Shown one piece after another: positions 1-12,711 of a stretch of DNA of 64,000 nt. The first letter of the stretch is position 1, and each line of letters opens with the position of its first letter. The position numbers and the translations under genes are program-made. Under the pieces are notes generated by a model that searched no databases, was not told the origin of the DNA, and saw only the letters and a program-made list of their open reading frames with translations. Source of the DNA: Archegozetes longisetosus (Eukaryota > Arthropoda > Arachnida > Sarcoptiformes > Trhypochthoniidae); NCBI GenBank assembly GCA_018873245.2, contig JAEMBT020000007.1, positions 9,927,129 through 9,991,128 of the forward strand, read 5' to 3'.

Positions 1-580
1 CATGGATTTGAGACATTTGCATGAGAACAATATGATACATATGGATATCGAGCCTTAAACATAGTATTACGTCAAGTAGACTTTAATGTCTTTGTCTATA
101 AAGTTTATAGATTGACTGGTTTTGAACTTTTGATGAGCTTCAATACCAGAGAATCGACTACTTCTGACCAAAGAGCTGAGACAAAGATACATGTCTCCAG
201 TAGTGACCAATGGTTGGCAATCTGAAACAAACTGCAGAAATTTTTAGCCTAGTTGTCAGTTTAACAAAATTTGCGTAGAATTGCTGTTGATTTTTGTTAA
301 TTGTTGGGTCACCAAAATGAACTCAAGATATAAGTCAAATTGGAGTTAGTCAACAATTGTTTGATCTGATGGAATCCGATTAATATACTTAATTTTAGAA
401 GTAATACGAATGTCATAATTGAAAACAATGATGTTTTCCAATTGAATGAAATAGAAAGTTTAAAACTGGAATTAGCTGGTCTTCAAGTAGTGTAGAAAAA
501 ATCGGATAACCTAAGCTAACAGTAAAGTGAAGCACTGTTGTGAATCCTTAGAAAATGTGTATAAAGGATACCGAGAATGC
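1..580 (+). pseudogene. Decayed Wee1/Myt1-like kinase fragment
   Basis: The window opens inside a remnant of a protein kinase. Bases 2-55 read as a catalytic-loop segment (LRHLHENNMIHMDIEP), where the family has HxDIKP. After several stops and frame changes, bases about 185-210 read RYMSPVVTNG (the APE region), and about 235-290 read AEIFSLVVSLTKFA, which resembles the ADxFSLG helix of Wee1/Myt1 kinases. About 300-325 resembles the following loop (NGSPW in relatives). At least five stops and several frame shifts intervene, so this is a pseudogene. The 5' part lies outside the window. The assignment to Wee1/Myt1 rests on the H-M-D-I-x-P loop and the F-S-L helix; another kinase family cannot be excluded. 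Confidence 0.42.
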
Positions 581-1198
581 CTTACAATCCATTTCAAGCA
601 GATATCTATAGCTTAGAAATTATTTTTCATCAACTTGTTGTTCAAGTCCGTTGCGAGATTTTTAGTTGAACGCTATTACAGCTTAAAGTTATGGTTAAGA
701 GAAAATCAGTCTTAATTCGATTTACCAAAAAAGAGACACAGAGCTCAGTTGAAAATAGGAAATAAGTTCTCCAATCAACAGATCTCACGTAAACTAATAT
801 TAAATTAAATAATATTGAAGCTTCTGGCTCAGTCGTGTTCCCAAAGTATTGTTGCGTTCGAAGTGATATTGCAATTTAATTTTTGTTTTGAACTTAGCTC
901 AACTCAACAACAACATTAACACTCATTCCTTCGTAAACCACTAACTCTGGTTCTCCAGAAATATTTTTGGAATGATAAACATCAAAAGTAGTTAAGGATA
1001 AAAGTGTACAATAAGTTTGTAGAAAATTATGTTGAAGTGCACAAACTGAACTTCAGAGATTACTAGTAATTAGGTTTAATAATTTTTGTTCGTTCAGTCA
1101 GATCATTTAAGCTTGATGTCACATAAATATAATTATTGATTATTTTTACACATTTTGCCAGAACTCCTCATAAGTTCTTATGCGAAGAAGATAAAATA
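581..1198. other. Intergenic, nothing recognised
   Basis: AT-rich sequence with no reading frame, RNA gene or repeat that I can support. It ends at the 9 bp target-site duplication (1190-1198) of the Merlin-type element. Confidence 0.5.
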
Positions 1199-2483
1199 GC
1201 ACTCCACTGAGGTGTAATCTACACTTAGAACTTGAGTAAGTCACTATGACTTTAAGTCATAGGAAAACTTAATACTTTTGTAATTACACGTGTAGTTCAA
1301 TTATGAATAATTTCGATTTTGAACTATTGTAAGTTTTCTAGAAATTTGTAAAGGCACATGTAAAATAGTATAAATACTCCTGTAAATTGATAAATGTCTC
1401 AGTTCGAAAATTACATTGCCTACCTATAATGAGGGTCTTAGACTTAAATGAAATAATCGCCACCGAAGAAACATGTGTTTCTTTTCTTCAAGAACATGAT
1501 TTGTTGCATAGTGATGGTAGCCTCTCGATTTGCGTCAAGTGCGGTGCCACTGCAGCACAAGTCATTCGCCGGAAGAATCTTCGCGATGGAACAGTTTGCG
1601 AATACATGACATTGCGATGTACCCACAGAGGATGTCGAATTTTTCAATCCGTTAGAGAGACTAACGCATTTTTTACCTATACCGACGTAAATGGTGGATG
1701 TTGCAGTAGTCTTACTCTAGGACAAATCTTGGAACTCTGCTACTATTGGGCCATGGAAGTTCCCCTTATCACCGCCGAAGCACTAGCTAGTCGGTGTAAT
1801 CAGGCCATTTGCTATTGGTTCGACCGTTGTCGAGATGTATGTGTTCAAATGTTTGAACGCCGTCAGCCTTTCGGGGGGCCCAATCAGCGCATTGAGATTG
1901 ATGAAGCTCTCCTCGAGGGCAAGTGTAGTTGCGATCACTAGTGATGGCGCAACTACGGAAGGCGAATTCATGGTCTTTGGGTTTTTGGATTATGTTTGAA
2001 GCATATCGTCAACGGACAAGAAGTTCTAGAGAGCAGGTACTTCGTGGTGGAAAAGCGAGATCGAGACACGCTTCTGCCAATCATTCAATCAGAAGTCGTC
2101 CTTGGTAGTCTAGTCGTTTCTGATCAATGGAATGCTTACAGGACTCTGAGTTAACATAATTACCAACATCAAATTGTCAGTCACCAGTATTTCGTCCATC
2201 CAAATACTGGTAGTAATATTCAGCCTACGGAGTGTCTTTGGTCACATCTAAAGATGAAGGTTCTCCTTGAGATGCGTGATGCCACCCCATAGATGCTGCA
2301 GAAGCACCTGAAGGAGTTCTGGTGGAGATCAATCAATTTCAAGCAGGATCTTTTTCTTTCTCTTGTTCGCGATATCCGAACTGTATTTCTTTAATTTTTT
2401 ATACTTTCGTATATAGTTTTTATTTGTGGTTTCTTAATATCATTTTATGAATATTAGTTGTAGATCACACTTCAGTGGAATGC
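1199..2483 (+). mobile_element. Merlin-type DNA transposon, broken
   Basis: A 1.28 kb element bounded by 25 bp terminal inverted repeats at about 1199-1223 and 2459-2483 that match at 22 of 25 positions. The flanks are near-identical 9 bp direct repeats: 1190-1198 reads GATAAAATA and 2485-2493 reads GACAAAATA. Merlin elements are known for 8-9 bp target duplications and IS1016/ISXO2-type transposases, and the internal coding remnant is of that type. The terminal mismatches and interior stops indicate an inactive copy. Confidence 0.8.
1429..2394 (+). pseudogene. ISXO2-like (Merlin) transposase, broken
   Basis: The open part (1429-1941) starts at an in-frame ATG. It has a zinc-ribbon-like head with CVKCG, then a CTHRGC pair, followed by an aromatic-rich helix around YYWAMEVP and the first catalytic region IEIDEALLEGK, where the D of the DDE/DDN triad lies. 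The frame is lost just after this. Downstream fragments in other frames continue the family pattern: about 2036-2150 reads YFVVEKRDRDTLLP, then SDQWNAYRTL (second catalytic Asp). About 2160-2240 reads HQIVSHQYFVHPNTG, followed by ECLWSHLK, and the tail ends RDIRTVFL at a stop. Internal stops (for example about 2152 and 2290) plus frame breaks make it non-functional. This family is the ISXO2-like transposase domain common in arthropod genomes. Confidence 0.8.
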
Positions 2484-3702
2484 CGACAAAATATATTAAA
2501 TTTTAACTATTTGAAGTTCAGATTGAAACGAAGATAAGAATGAGGATAGAAAGTATGTTAAGCCCCCTATAATGTAAATTTGTTTAATTTTTCGTTCTGT
2601 ATTATTGAGTTTACGAAAAAATTAATTAATGATGAATTTGCCTCAAAAACAAACCATTCACTTTTGTAGACAATTTTTGCATAGATATTCAAATTAAAGA
2701 AATTAGTGAATAAAATCTTAAATATTTCTGTGATTATTTGATAAATGATTAAAATTGAAAATAGTTCAAATTTTTGTATCAAACAAATGCGTTAATAATT
2801 GTACACATTATTAAAAGTAATATTTCAAAGTTCTTATCTTTATAAAGTTTATGCATATATTTTTATCTAAAATTGGGTCCGAACAGGTTTATAGATAGTA
2901 AATTTCAATAACTATTTTGAACTAAATTTGTAAAAGTTGTGAAAAAATTTGATGTGGAAAGAAATAGTTATTAACATTTTTTGAAGCAATAAATCTATTT
3001 GTGACTTAGGGCTTAAGCAAAACTTAATTTACTTATCACAATTGAGAAACAATTAAATTTGCTTAACTTTATGTTCAATTGAATGGACTCAAAACAAATT
3101 GTTTGGCTGACTTAGTAACGGTAGTCAGAAAAGTTGTAAAAAATAATTTCTCAGTTTTAAATAAAATGAAGATGTTCTGACTCAAAACTTTAAGAAAGGG
3201 TTTAAAACTAAAATAAATTTGAATCAAGACGGGTTTTAAACTAATCGAAACATAGGTTTGCTATGAACTAACGCCTCTTTCACGTTTAGATGATTAAAAG
3301 TAAGATTAAAGTGAGCTACAAATCTATGGTTAACATATCAGTCCTTAATAATATGAAATACTAGTAACATTGCATTTTCATAACAGATAGTTAACGTCAG
3401 TATAACTGTGTTGTTGAGTGTAAAATATAAAAGTATTTACTAAAGCGTTTGCTCACTATTGATGTAACGAAAGGTAGTGTCAAAGCGATCCCTACAGTCA
3501 GTGTTGAGTCACTCCATTGAAATCATAGCAAACATTGTATTTGTTGTTCATTTAAAACTTACTATCAATTATTGTCTTTATTTGTAATCATTTAATTTAA
3601 AATCATTTTCTAAAATTAATTTGATTAACATTTAATTTAGCTAACATTTTATGATAAAATTTAGGTTTAGTGAAGATTTAATAATAAATTTATTGCTAAA
3701 TA
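2484..3702. other. Intergenic region upstream of VPS4
   Basis: AT-rich, with no supported reading frame or RNA gene. It should contain the VPS4 promoter, but I see no clear TATA or initiator to point at. Confidence 0.5.
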
Positions 3703-5317
<1,615 letters not shown>

Positions 5318-7515
5318 CTATCACATAGTTTATATTTTAAGACAATTATTTCGATTCTTTCTCTTGAACAAAGGCTTTATTCAATGAAATTATTGAATTT
5401 AAGTGTAATTGTAATAAAACTGCTTATATTTTAGTATGTTTTTGATTAAATTAATTACTTATGTTACGCAACAAAATATTTGAATTGTTATCAGCTTTCT
5501 TTTCTCAAAACAACTGTATAATAAAGACTTTCTATTCTGACACATCAAACTTCAGACTATCAGCAATATTTTCAATATTAAAGTTTAACTAAATCCAATG
5601 TTTTGCAAACATATAGTTTATTCATTGATCTATATTGAGTTTTGTGTACAAGAGGCGATCAAATGAGAGTTTTATGAAAGACAAGAATGATAAAGTTCTA
5701 TTAGTTCTATTGATCCCAAAGTGACTCTAAAGACATATCTTTACTCTCGAGACATTCGATTTGTTATATGAAAGACGCAAGTGTGGGCTTACAATGCCCT
5801 AAGATTACGATAAAAACTGACCTAATCTAACATGCCTTACACTTGATTCTTAAGTTTAGGCAACGAGTCCATACCCATCAAGTTCTATTTGTATAGACAG
5901 ATGCTTGAGGAGCATATATTGAATAGTCAGGTATCTAGCCTTATCTTTGCATTATAAAAAGGTCCTGGTAGTGGGAAGATCTGACATCTATTTTAGCACT
6001 TTTTGTCATAGAGTAAGATGTCTGGTTATTGAATAATATCTACTTAGTATCTGAGGGATATGATTTGTTTACTAACCTAAACTTGTGCGCAATCTGAAGT
6101 TTATGTTTATTTCTGATAATTGAAACTATATCAGAGTAAATGCAGGATAAAAAGTAATTCGAGATGATTGTATGCGTAAGATTAAACTAATGTCAACTTT
6201 TAGTATATAGTATTATTATTCCAACTTAAGGACGGAAAAAATAAAGTGACATCTAATGCACTAAACCTGAAACAAATACTATACTAACTTTTGAAACTTT
6301 AGTTCTGTTCTACTAAAACTTTGGTTCTGTTTTATGCTCTAGGCATTAGATGTCACTCTATTTTTTCCGTCCTTAAGTTGGAATAATAATAGCTATAGAT
6401 CAGTTTTCTTTGAACATAATTTATGGGAGGTTAATAAAATACGATGATTACAGTACTGTATTTGAGGTATAACTTACTAGAGTAATAGTAATACTAAAAC
6501 AATTGACTTTAAACTCTAAAGAACATGTTTGTTCACATGCCCGTACATTCATTTTAACGCAAACTCTATATAAACAGTATTTCGCGGCAAAATTTTCTAT
6601 TAGTTAGTAAAGGCATGTGTAGTTGTAATTCCTACCAGTAAATCTCTTATTACATCAGTTCTTCATAAAAATTGTTTCAATTTATAAACTTTTCAAATAT
6701 TTCACTTCAAATTGATACTTAAGTGTAAGTCAAGTTTATGTTTATTATATATTTTGCAAAATGTAATTATTTATTAATTAAATAATTAGTTGGCTTTGTT
6801 TGGTTGATGACTCTAAAGTCATAAATGAATGACTCTTACTAAGAGTTGAGATGAGTTGAGTTGAGTTAAACTTGAATTTAGACCTAGGGTCAAAAGATGT
6901 GTTGAGTATCGTGTTTCTGAGTTATTACTGTGTGGGGTCGATTAGAAGCAAAGTATGACTTTTCATCTTGTTTGTTTAATTTTTACTTCTGATGTGAATA
7001 AAAGCATTACTTTTATCAAAAAGTAAAACCATATCTTCAAAAGACTCAAATATTTGCGAAAGCCTTTAAACTTAGAATAATTAAATGGTTTGACGTATGC
7101 CAATATTTTTATGCACTATTAAAACGAAGGCTTTTAAACTAAGTTTTTGTTTGAGTTTCAAATTTCAAAAACTCAGTCATAAAATGAAATGATGCTTAAA
7201 TAAATATATGAGTTTTGTTTTACTTGTTTTCATATGATTGCTTCGCTTTTACTTTTAATTTTTATAATTACAAAAAATACTAATCAAACACTACTGAGTG
7301 TTGAATTGTTTGCAATAACATTGGCACCAAAGATGTATATGTTTAAAATAAGTAACGAATGAAATTAAACGCAATATTTGTTTAAAAATGATTTGACTGA
7401 AATGTGAACGATTTCCTTTCGAAGTTTGACAACTTTTGTTACCCCTCATTCACATAGATCTGTTCTCATTTTAGGTCACATTCACTTTGATCCATATTTA
7501 AATGTATTATATATC
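5318..7515. other. Intergenic region with one MITE
   Basis: A 2.2 kb AT-rich gap between VPS4 and the zinc-finger gene. Apart from the 181 bp foldback element at 6211-6391 and a short GAGTT-rich run near 6843-6868, no gene or RNA is visible. An acceptor-like TTTTAG at about 7470-7475 hints at a 5' UTR intron of the downstream gene. Confidence 0.5.
6211..6391. mobile_element. Foldback MITE, 49 bp terminal inverted repeats
   Basis: The left arm 6211-6259 and right arm 6343-6391 are near-perfect reverse complements. Both carry the CCAACTTAAGGACGG segment and end in TATTATTATT. They flank an 83 bp AT-rich core with no coding potential. This is the shape of a non-autonomous DNA transposon (MITE). 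I could not fix a target-site duplication with certainty. Confidence 0.75.
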
Positions 7516-10500
7516 ATGAATTCAATCGATGACGAACTAGACTTTGAAGAATATGACGAAGAATTCGAGACTAAGGTCAACTCGTTTTTATATGACGAGT
7601 CAGTCGAAGACAACCACCAAAATGAAGAGAATGTAAATGAGAATGGGGAAGAAGTTATAGATAGTGGTATTAGTGTTGAAGATAGCAATCAAACTGATGG
7701 CAATAGTAATAGCTCTTCAGTTCACGATTCAAGCCATGTCAATGATCAAGTTAACCATGAGTTGAGCCCTCAAACAAAGAGTCAATTGCCTGTTGAGAAT
7801 CAAGTCGAACAAGTTTGTCATTACGATAACAATGCTAGTGACTCGTCTGATGACAAACCCAAAGATAAAAATGGTGTTGAAGTGCATGAAGGTAAGGCGA
7901 AAACTAATGGTGATAAAGTGGTTGTCGAAGAAGCCAGCTCTCGGGTGAGTAGCAGTTTGCACGAAAGTGCGACTTCGACTCAAAGCGATTCTATTGACGC
8001 CTCAAAAGCTATCGATATTCTCGAAAATTTTTTGGAGGAATCAGATTCAGGTCCACTTATTCCGTCCAATAATGACACAAAAGTGACTTTTGATTCAGAT
8101 AAGACTAAAACTGACGAAAACAAGACTACAAACAAAGCATTGAACTCAGATAGCAGTGAAAAAAGGGTCACAAATAACAGTAAAAATAAATTGTCACACG
8201 GTTCGTCTCTCACTGCAAGTACCGATAATAACACGAAAACTGCTCAAAATGCACCTGACATCAATAAAAATTCAACAAGAATTGCAATGGTTCCTAGTAG
8301 TGTTGTGAACAATGTACAAAAGACTCCTGACACCAATATTTCTAAAAGTGACAGAACTTCAGACAAATCAGTAGTTTCAAAGAATAGTCACTCAAACAAT
8401 AGACAAGTTTTGGATTCGAAAGTAAACAGTATTAACAAGAGTTCAGGTGATTTGGATAAAAATAGCAAAATTACTCCAAATGTATCGATAGAAAACAAGT
8501 CTTCGTCTAAGGAACCAATCATTTCAAGAGTAGTGAAAACAGGCGCCAAACAGACTACTCTGACAAAAGTTGCAATTAATGACAAAACTGAAACCACTGA
8601 TAATTCAAGTAGAAATAGAACACCAAAATCTGCACAAAATTTGCCACAAATAAGTAAGCCGTCTTCAATCAACTCATCTGTGAGTAGAGTAGTTGATAAA
8701 GAAAAGACTGACTCGAATGTGTCTGCTGTTAGCGAAAGCCCCAAAACTAAGTCCATAAACAAGAAGTCGAATGAGCAGCAATTAAACAGTCCTGAAGTTG
8801 TTCCTAAAGTAAATAATTCGAGTGCGAAGCAAACTCCAGCTTCCAATGAGTTGAAGAGTAATAGGATCCGTTTGAATAACACGAATGAAATTCGGGATAT
8901 AATTGAATCAATTAAGATGTCATCTATTGATAAGATCAAGCAAAATAATTCAAATTTGAATTTGGATAAAATTAAAGTAAAGGCATCGTCATCTTTTCCA
9001 TCAACTGCCGAAGCAGTCAAATCAAATGATGTTCCGAAAAATGTACAAATGACACCAAAGAGCAAAACGTTAGATATTGATAAGAGGTATTACAATTCAA
9101 TGAGAATTTATTTGACAGACGGAACGATTTTTGGGTTCGAGGAATCATCATTTGTGAACGAAGCTAAAAAATTCAAAGTAAGTCTTTTCAACTTGTTAAT
9201 ATTTCTAATTGTACTAATTGAGAACATTTCGTTTTATAGCTTAAAGGCGGGAAATTGTATTTTCAAAATAGGTTAGTCGTTGAAGAAGAAGAAGAACAGA
9301 GAGCAATAGCGGTGGCCTATCACTTGAATGCGAACGCTAGAGCTAAACATAGAAAAGTTGCAGCTACAGTCAAAGCTATCGAATCAAAATATTTTTGGGG
9401 TGGTTGTCAATTAGATGTTGAAAATGTGATAAATCATTGCCGTGTTTGTAACCCGAGAGACGACTTGACTTCCTTTCAGTTATGGAAGTTTATAGAAGTC
9501 GGGCTCCTCTTGAATAACATCTTAATCGTTCGAGACTTGAATGACAAGTCTGCTATTTTCAATTGTTCTTTCATTGAGACATTGAGCGCTCAAAACCTAT
9601 CCAAACATTTGGTATCTTTATTTCATAAATATGGCACTCCTTACGCTATTCGTATTGTTTTGTCCGAAAAATTAAAATCAGATTTCTCACAACAATTCAT
9701 TGAATTTCTTAAACAAGACTTACTTGAATTCATTGAAGATGTCAAAAGAATCACTAGTATTAAAAATGACAAAAATGCCATGATTTCACTGCCAATGGTT
9801 GACATCAAGTTAGAAATTGGTGACGAAAAGTGTCCCAAAAACGACGAACAATTACTTAATAAATACTTTGCAATTGAAGAAGATGATGATACAAGTCAGT
9901 TGTATGTGTTTTGTTGTGATGATTGGCTTATCAGAAATGATGTTTATGATAGTATCTGTTCAGATATCACCAATTTTACTACCAATTCCAGTGATTGGCC
10001 AGAAAAGTTGTCATCTCTTACTTTATACTTTCAAATAAATGGAATTAATATTAGAGCCAATGAAATCGATAAAAATTCAGCACAAGAGTCATGTCCTTCT
10101 AGTGCTAAAAAACTGTCCAGTTTGAAAGAAATTCAAAGACTTCAATTTGATATGAAAAGTCCTAAACGCACCAAAAAGTCCATATTAGAACAAGAAGTAA
10201 GCTTTAAATTGACCAAAAAGTCTGTATTAGATGAAGATTTGCTTTTATCTGACGAGTCATCGAATGACTCTCCAGAAGATGATGTTTCAAAGAAACGAAA
10301 TAGCATTGAAATGAGAAAAACTAAAACTAAAGAAGCATTGAAAACAAATTTTGAAATAATTGATATTGCTGACTCATCCAATTCATCCAATGCATGGATA
10401 AATGTTCCATTAAATTCAGGTACAACGGATTCATCCAATACAAAGACATCAGAAGATGATCTGAAAAAATACGATCCGAAAGGCGAATGTAAAACATGTT

Positions 10501-12354
10501 TTGTTGTACTTAAAGTTTATTCAGAAGAATATTTGGAAGATGCAATTAATGGAAGAATTAAGTTTGAAGAAGAATCAGATGAAGAAACGCTTAGTGAGTT
10601 GAGAGCTGAAAACAGTGAAAAACCTAAGCGCGCAGTAAGTAATCTATCGTCAAATGAAGAATTAGGTATAGAAGAAATTTCTAGAAGACGTTCAAAACGC
10701 ACTGCTAATCAGCTTTCGACGAGTCAGGAATCGGTGGAAGCCGAAGTTTCGAGTTATCGCCCAAAGCGCAGAGTCAGACAGATCTCAACGAGTCAGGAAA
10801 CCAATTATCAAACTCCAAAAAGTGGCTCAAAACGCAAAGCAAGTCAAATCTCAACGAGTCAGGAGTCAGTTATTGATGAAACACCAAATAATCGACCAAA
10901 ACGTAAAGTGAGCCAACTCTCAGTAAGTCAAGAATCCGTTGAATCAAAATCTCCAGTAAAGAGAAGCACTCCATCTCATCGCGAGTACGATGAAGATGAC
11001 TCAGATTTAGACGAAGATCAAGGAGTAGATGTAAATTATGGTTCGAGTAAGAAACCGGCACAATTAGAAGTGTTTAACTGTCACTATTGTAGTTACAGTT
11101 CGAATGACAAAAAGATGTTAATTATGCATTCGGCAACTCATCGAAGAGATAGTCAACTAATCAGTAAAGTATTCTGTGATATTTGTTGCAAAGAATTCTT
11201 TAATAGCGAAAATCTGACGTCTCATAAGGAAGAGGAACATCCGCCAGTAATAAAGAATACTATTCCTTATGGATGTTCAGAATGTAAAGATCTCACCTGT
11301 TATAGTGTTGAAGAAATCGATCAACATTTGCAAACACACATCGAAACTCTTACTTACCTCAAAGTTCCAAAATATAGGTGTGCTATTTGTAAGAAATTCA
11401 CAGATCATGATCGCCAAAAGCTTTTAGTTCACATCACTCAGAGTCATCGCCTTTTCAAATGTGCCTTCGATTGTTCCTATCGCTCATCTAATTTCAATGA
11501 TCTCGAAAGGTTTGCAGTGAATAATATTTAAGTTTGATAATTCAAATCTATTGTGTTGTTTGCAGACACGCAGAAAGACTTCATTCTCGTTTTGGTAAGC
11601 AATTCAAATGTAAATATTGTGTTGATGATTCGGCCTCTTTTGCTTGTTTTGGGAGTTTGATTGGACATAGGAAACAAAATCATGCTATCGATTGGGACGA
11701 CAATAAAGATAAATGTTGTTTATGTGATTTAACTTTCAATTATGACGATTCGAATGCAATTTTAAATCACTTTACTTCTCATTGCACTGATTTTGCGTTC
11801 TTTGAATGCAAGTCTTGCCTAAAAAGGTTTGAAGAGTTGTTGATTAGGCGAATGTTTAAATAATTAACTTTGATATTTAAATAGGTGTAAGAAATTTGAG
11901 CAAATACGCAGTCATTGTACTAATTATCATGAATCAACTGAAGCTGAAAGAAATATCAGAAATCTCGAAGAATTATTCGAAGATCTTAAAAAACAAGTGA
12001 AACAACGCAACGACCATCAAAACAGAAAGCAATCGTCTGTTGTTGAGACACAGAATGCAGTTAAAGGTCTTATGGAAGAAGATTTTCCAGTTGAATACGG
12101 AGATGAGGTGCCTTCAGGTATTTGAATTAAAACTAATGGTTGTTTTGTATGCATAACTATGAAGTAATTATGTATGTCTTGTAATATAATTACTAGTCGA
12201 CCAATTTGGTGCAATTGATCCGCTCGCAAGTGCTGTGCAATCCACTTTATGTGATGAGGGTGATGAAGAAACACCGGTTCTCAGTATTCCTGAAGAAGCA
12301 GATGAAGAATATGTTGCAATTTTTGTGGGACCTGATGGACAGTACTTTCAATGA
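7516..12354 (+). CDS. C2H2 zinc-finger protein with integrase-like segment
   Basis: Probable nuclear regulator of unknown target. Exons: 7516-9177, 9240-11509, 11566-11826, 11885-12117 and 12197-12354, summing to 4584 bases (1527 residues). The first 550 residues are low-complexity and acidic, then S/T/N/K-rich. Residues about 555-630 contain HLNANARAKH and, 26 residues on, CRVC: an HHCC zinc-binding unit like that at the N-terminus of retroelement integrases (family knowledge). The next 90 residues look like an rve integrase core (FSQQFIEFLKQ near the end) without the acidic catalytic set. Residues about 1030-1130 hold four copies of a basic unit, each near a STSQES motif. Six or more C2H2-type fingers follow (CHYC, CDIC, CSEC, CAIC, CKYC and CLCD pairs). 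I chose the ATG at 7516 (MNSIDDELDFEEYDEEF). I do not recognise a named orthologue. Confidence 0.85.
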
Positions 12355-12711
12355 ATGATTATTCGGCTTAGAAAGCCTTTTGTACCTGATTATCATTTAA
12401 GTTAATACTAATTTTTTGCCAAAATTTCAACAAATGATTGTATTTAACTGTTTTACTCATTTAACCATTTGAAAACTCGATTATGTGTTAATAATTAATC
12501 ATTTGGAAAATATTTTTTACGATCTTTTTTGATTCATTTATAAACTTTTATTAAAATTTTTGTATTTCATTATCAAGATTCTTGTTTTGTGTTCTGACAT
12601 AAAAGGTAGCTAAGTTCTGAATTAAGTTCAAATATTTTTTATAATATGCTTCTCAAAAATATCGAAAATATTCTGTCAAGGAATTTAAAAGTTATTTTCG
12701 ATAAATAATTT
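12355..12711. other. Convergent 3' flank of two genes
   Basis: A 357 bp AT-rich gap between the stop of the zinc-finger gene (plus) and the stop of COG7 (minus). It can only hold the two 3' UTRs and polyadenylation signals. No other feature is seen. Confidence 0.6.

Noticed and set aside
2567..2782. Minus-strand 71-codon frame after the Merlin element
   Set aside because: Ile/Phe/Asn/Lys-only composition expected of random AT-rich DNA; no neighbours in phase.
8388..9065. 225-codon open frame antisense to the zinc-finger gene
   Set aside because: A leucine/serine/phenylalanine-rich mirror of the S/T/N/K-rich sense exon; no splice sites, domains or independent support.
11584..11600. GGTAAGC in the zinc-finger exon 3 as a splice donor
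   Set aside because: The frame stays open and continues directly into a C2H2 finger (FKCKYC), and no partner acceptor is needed.
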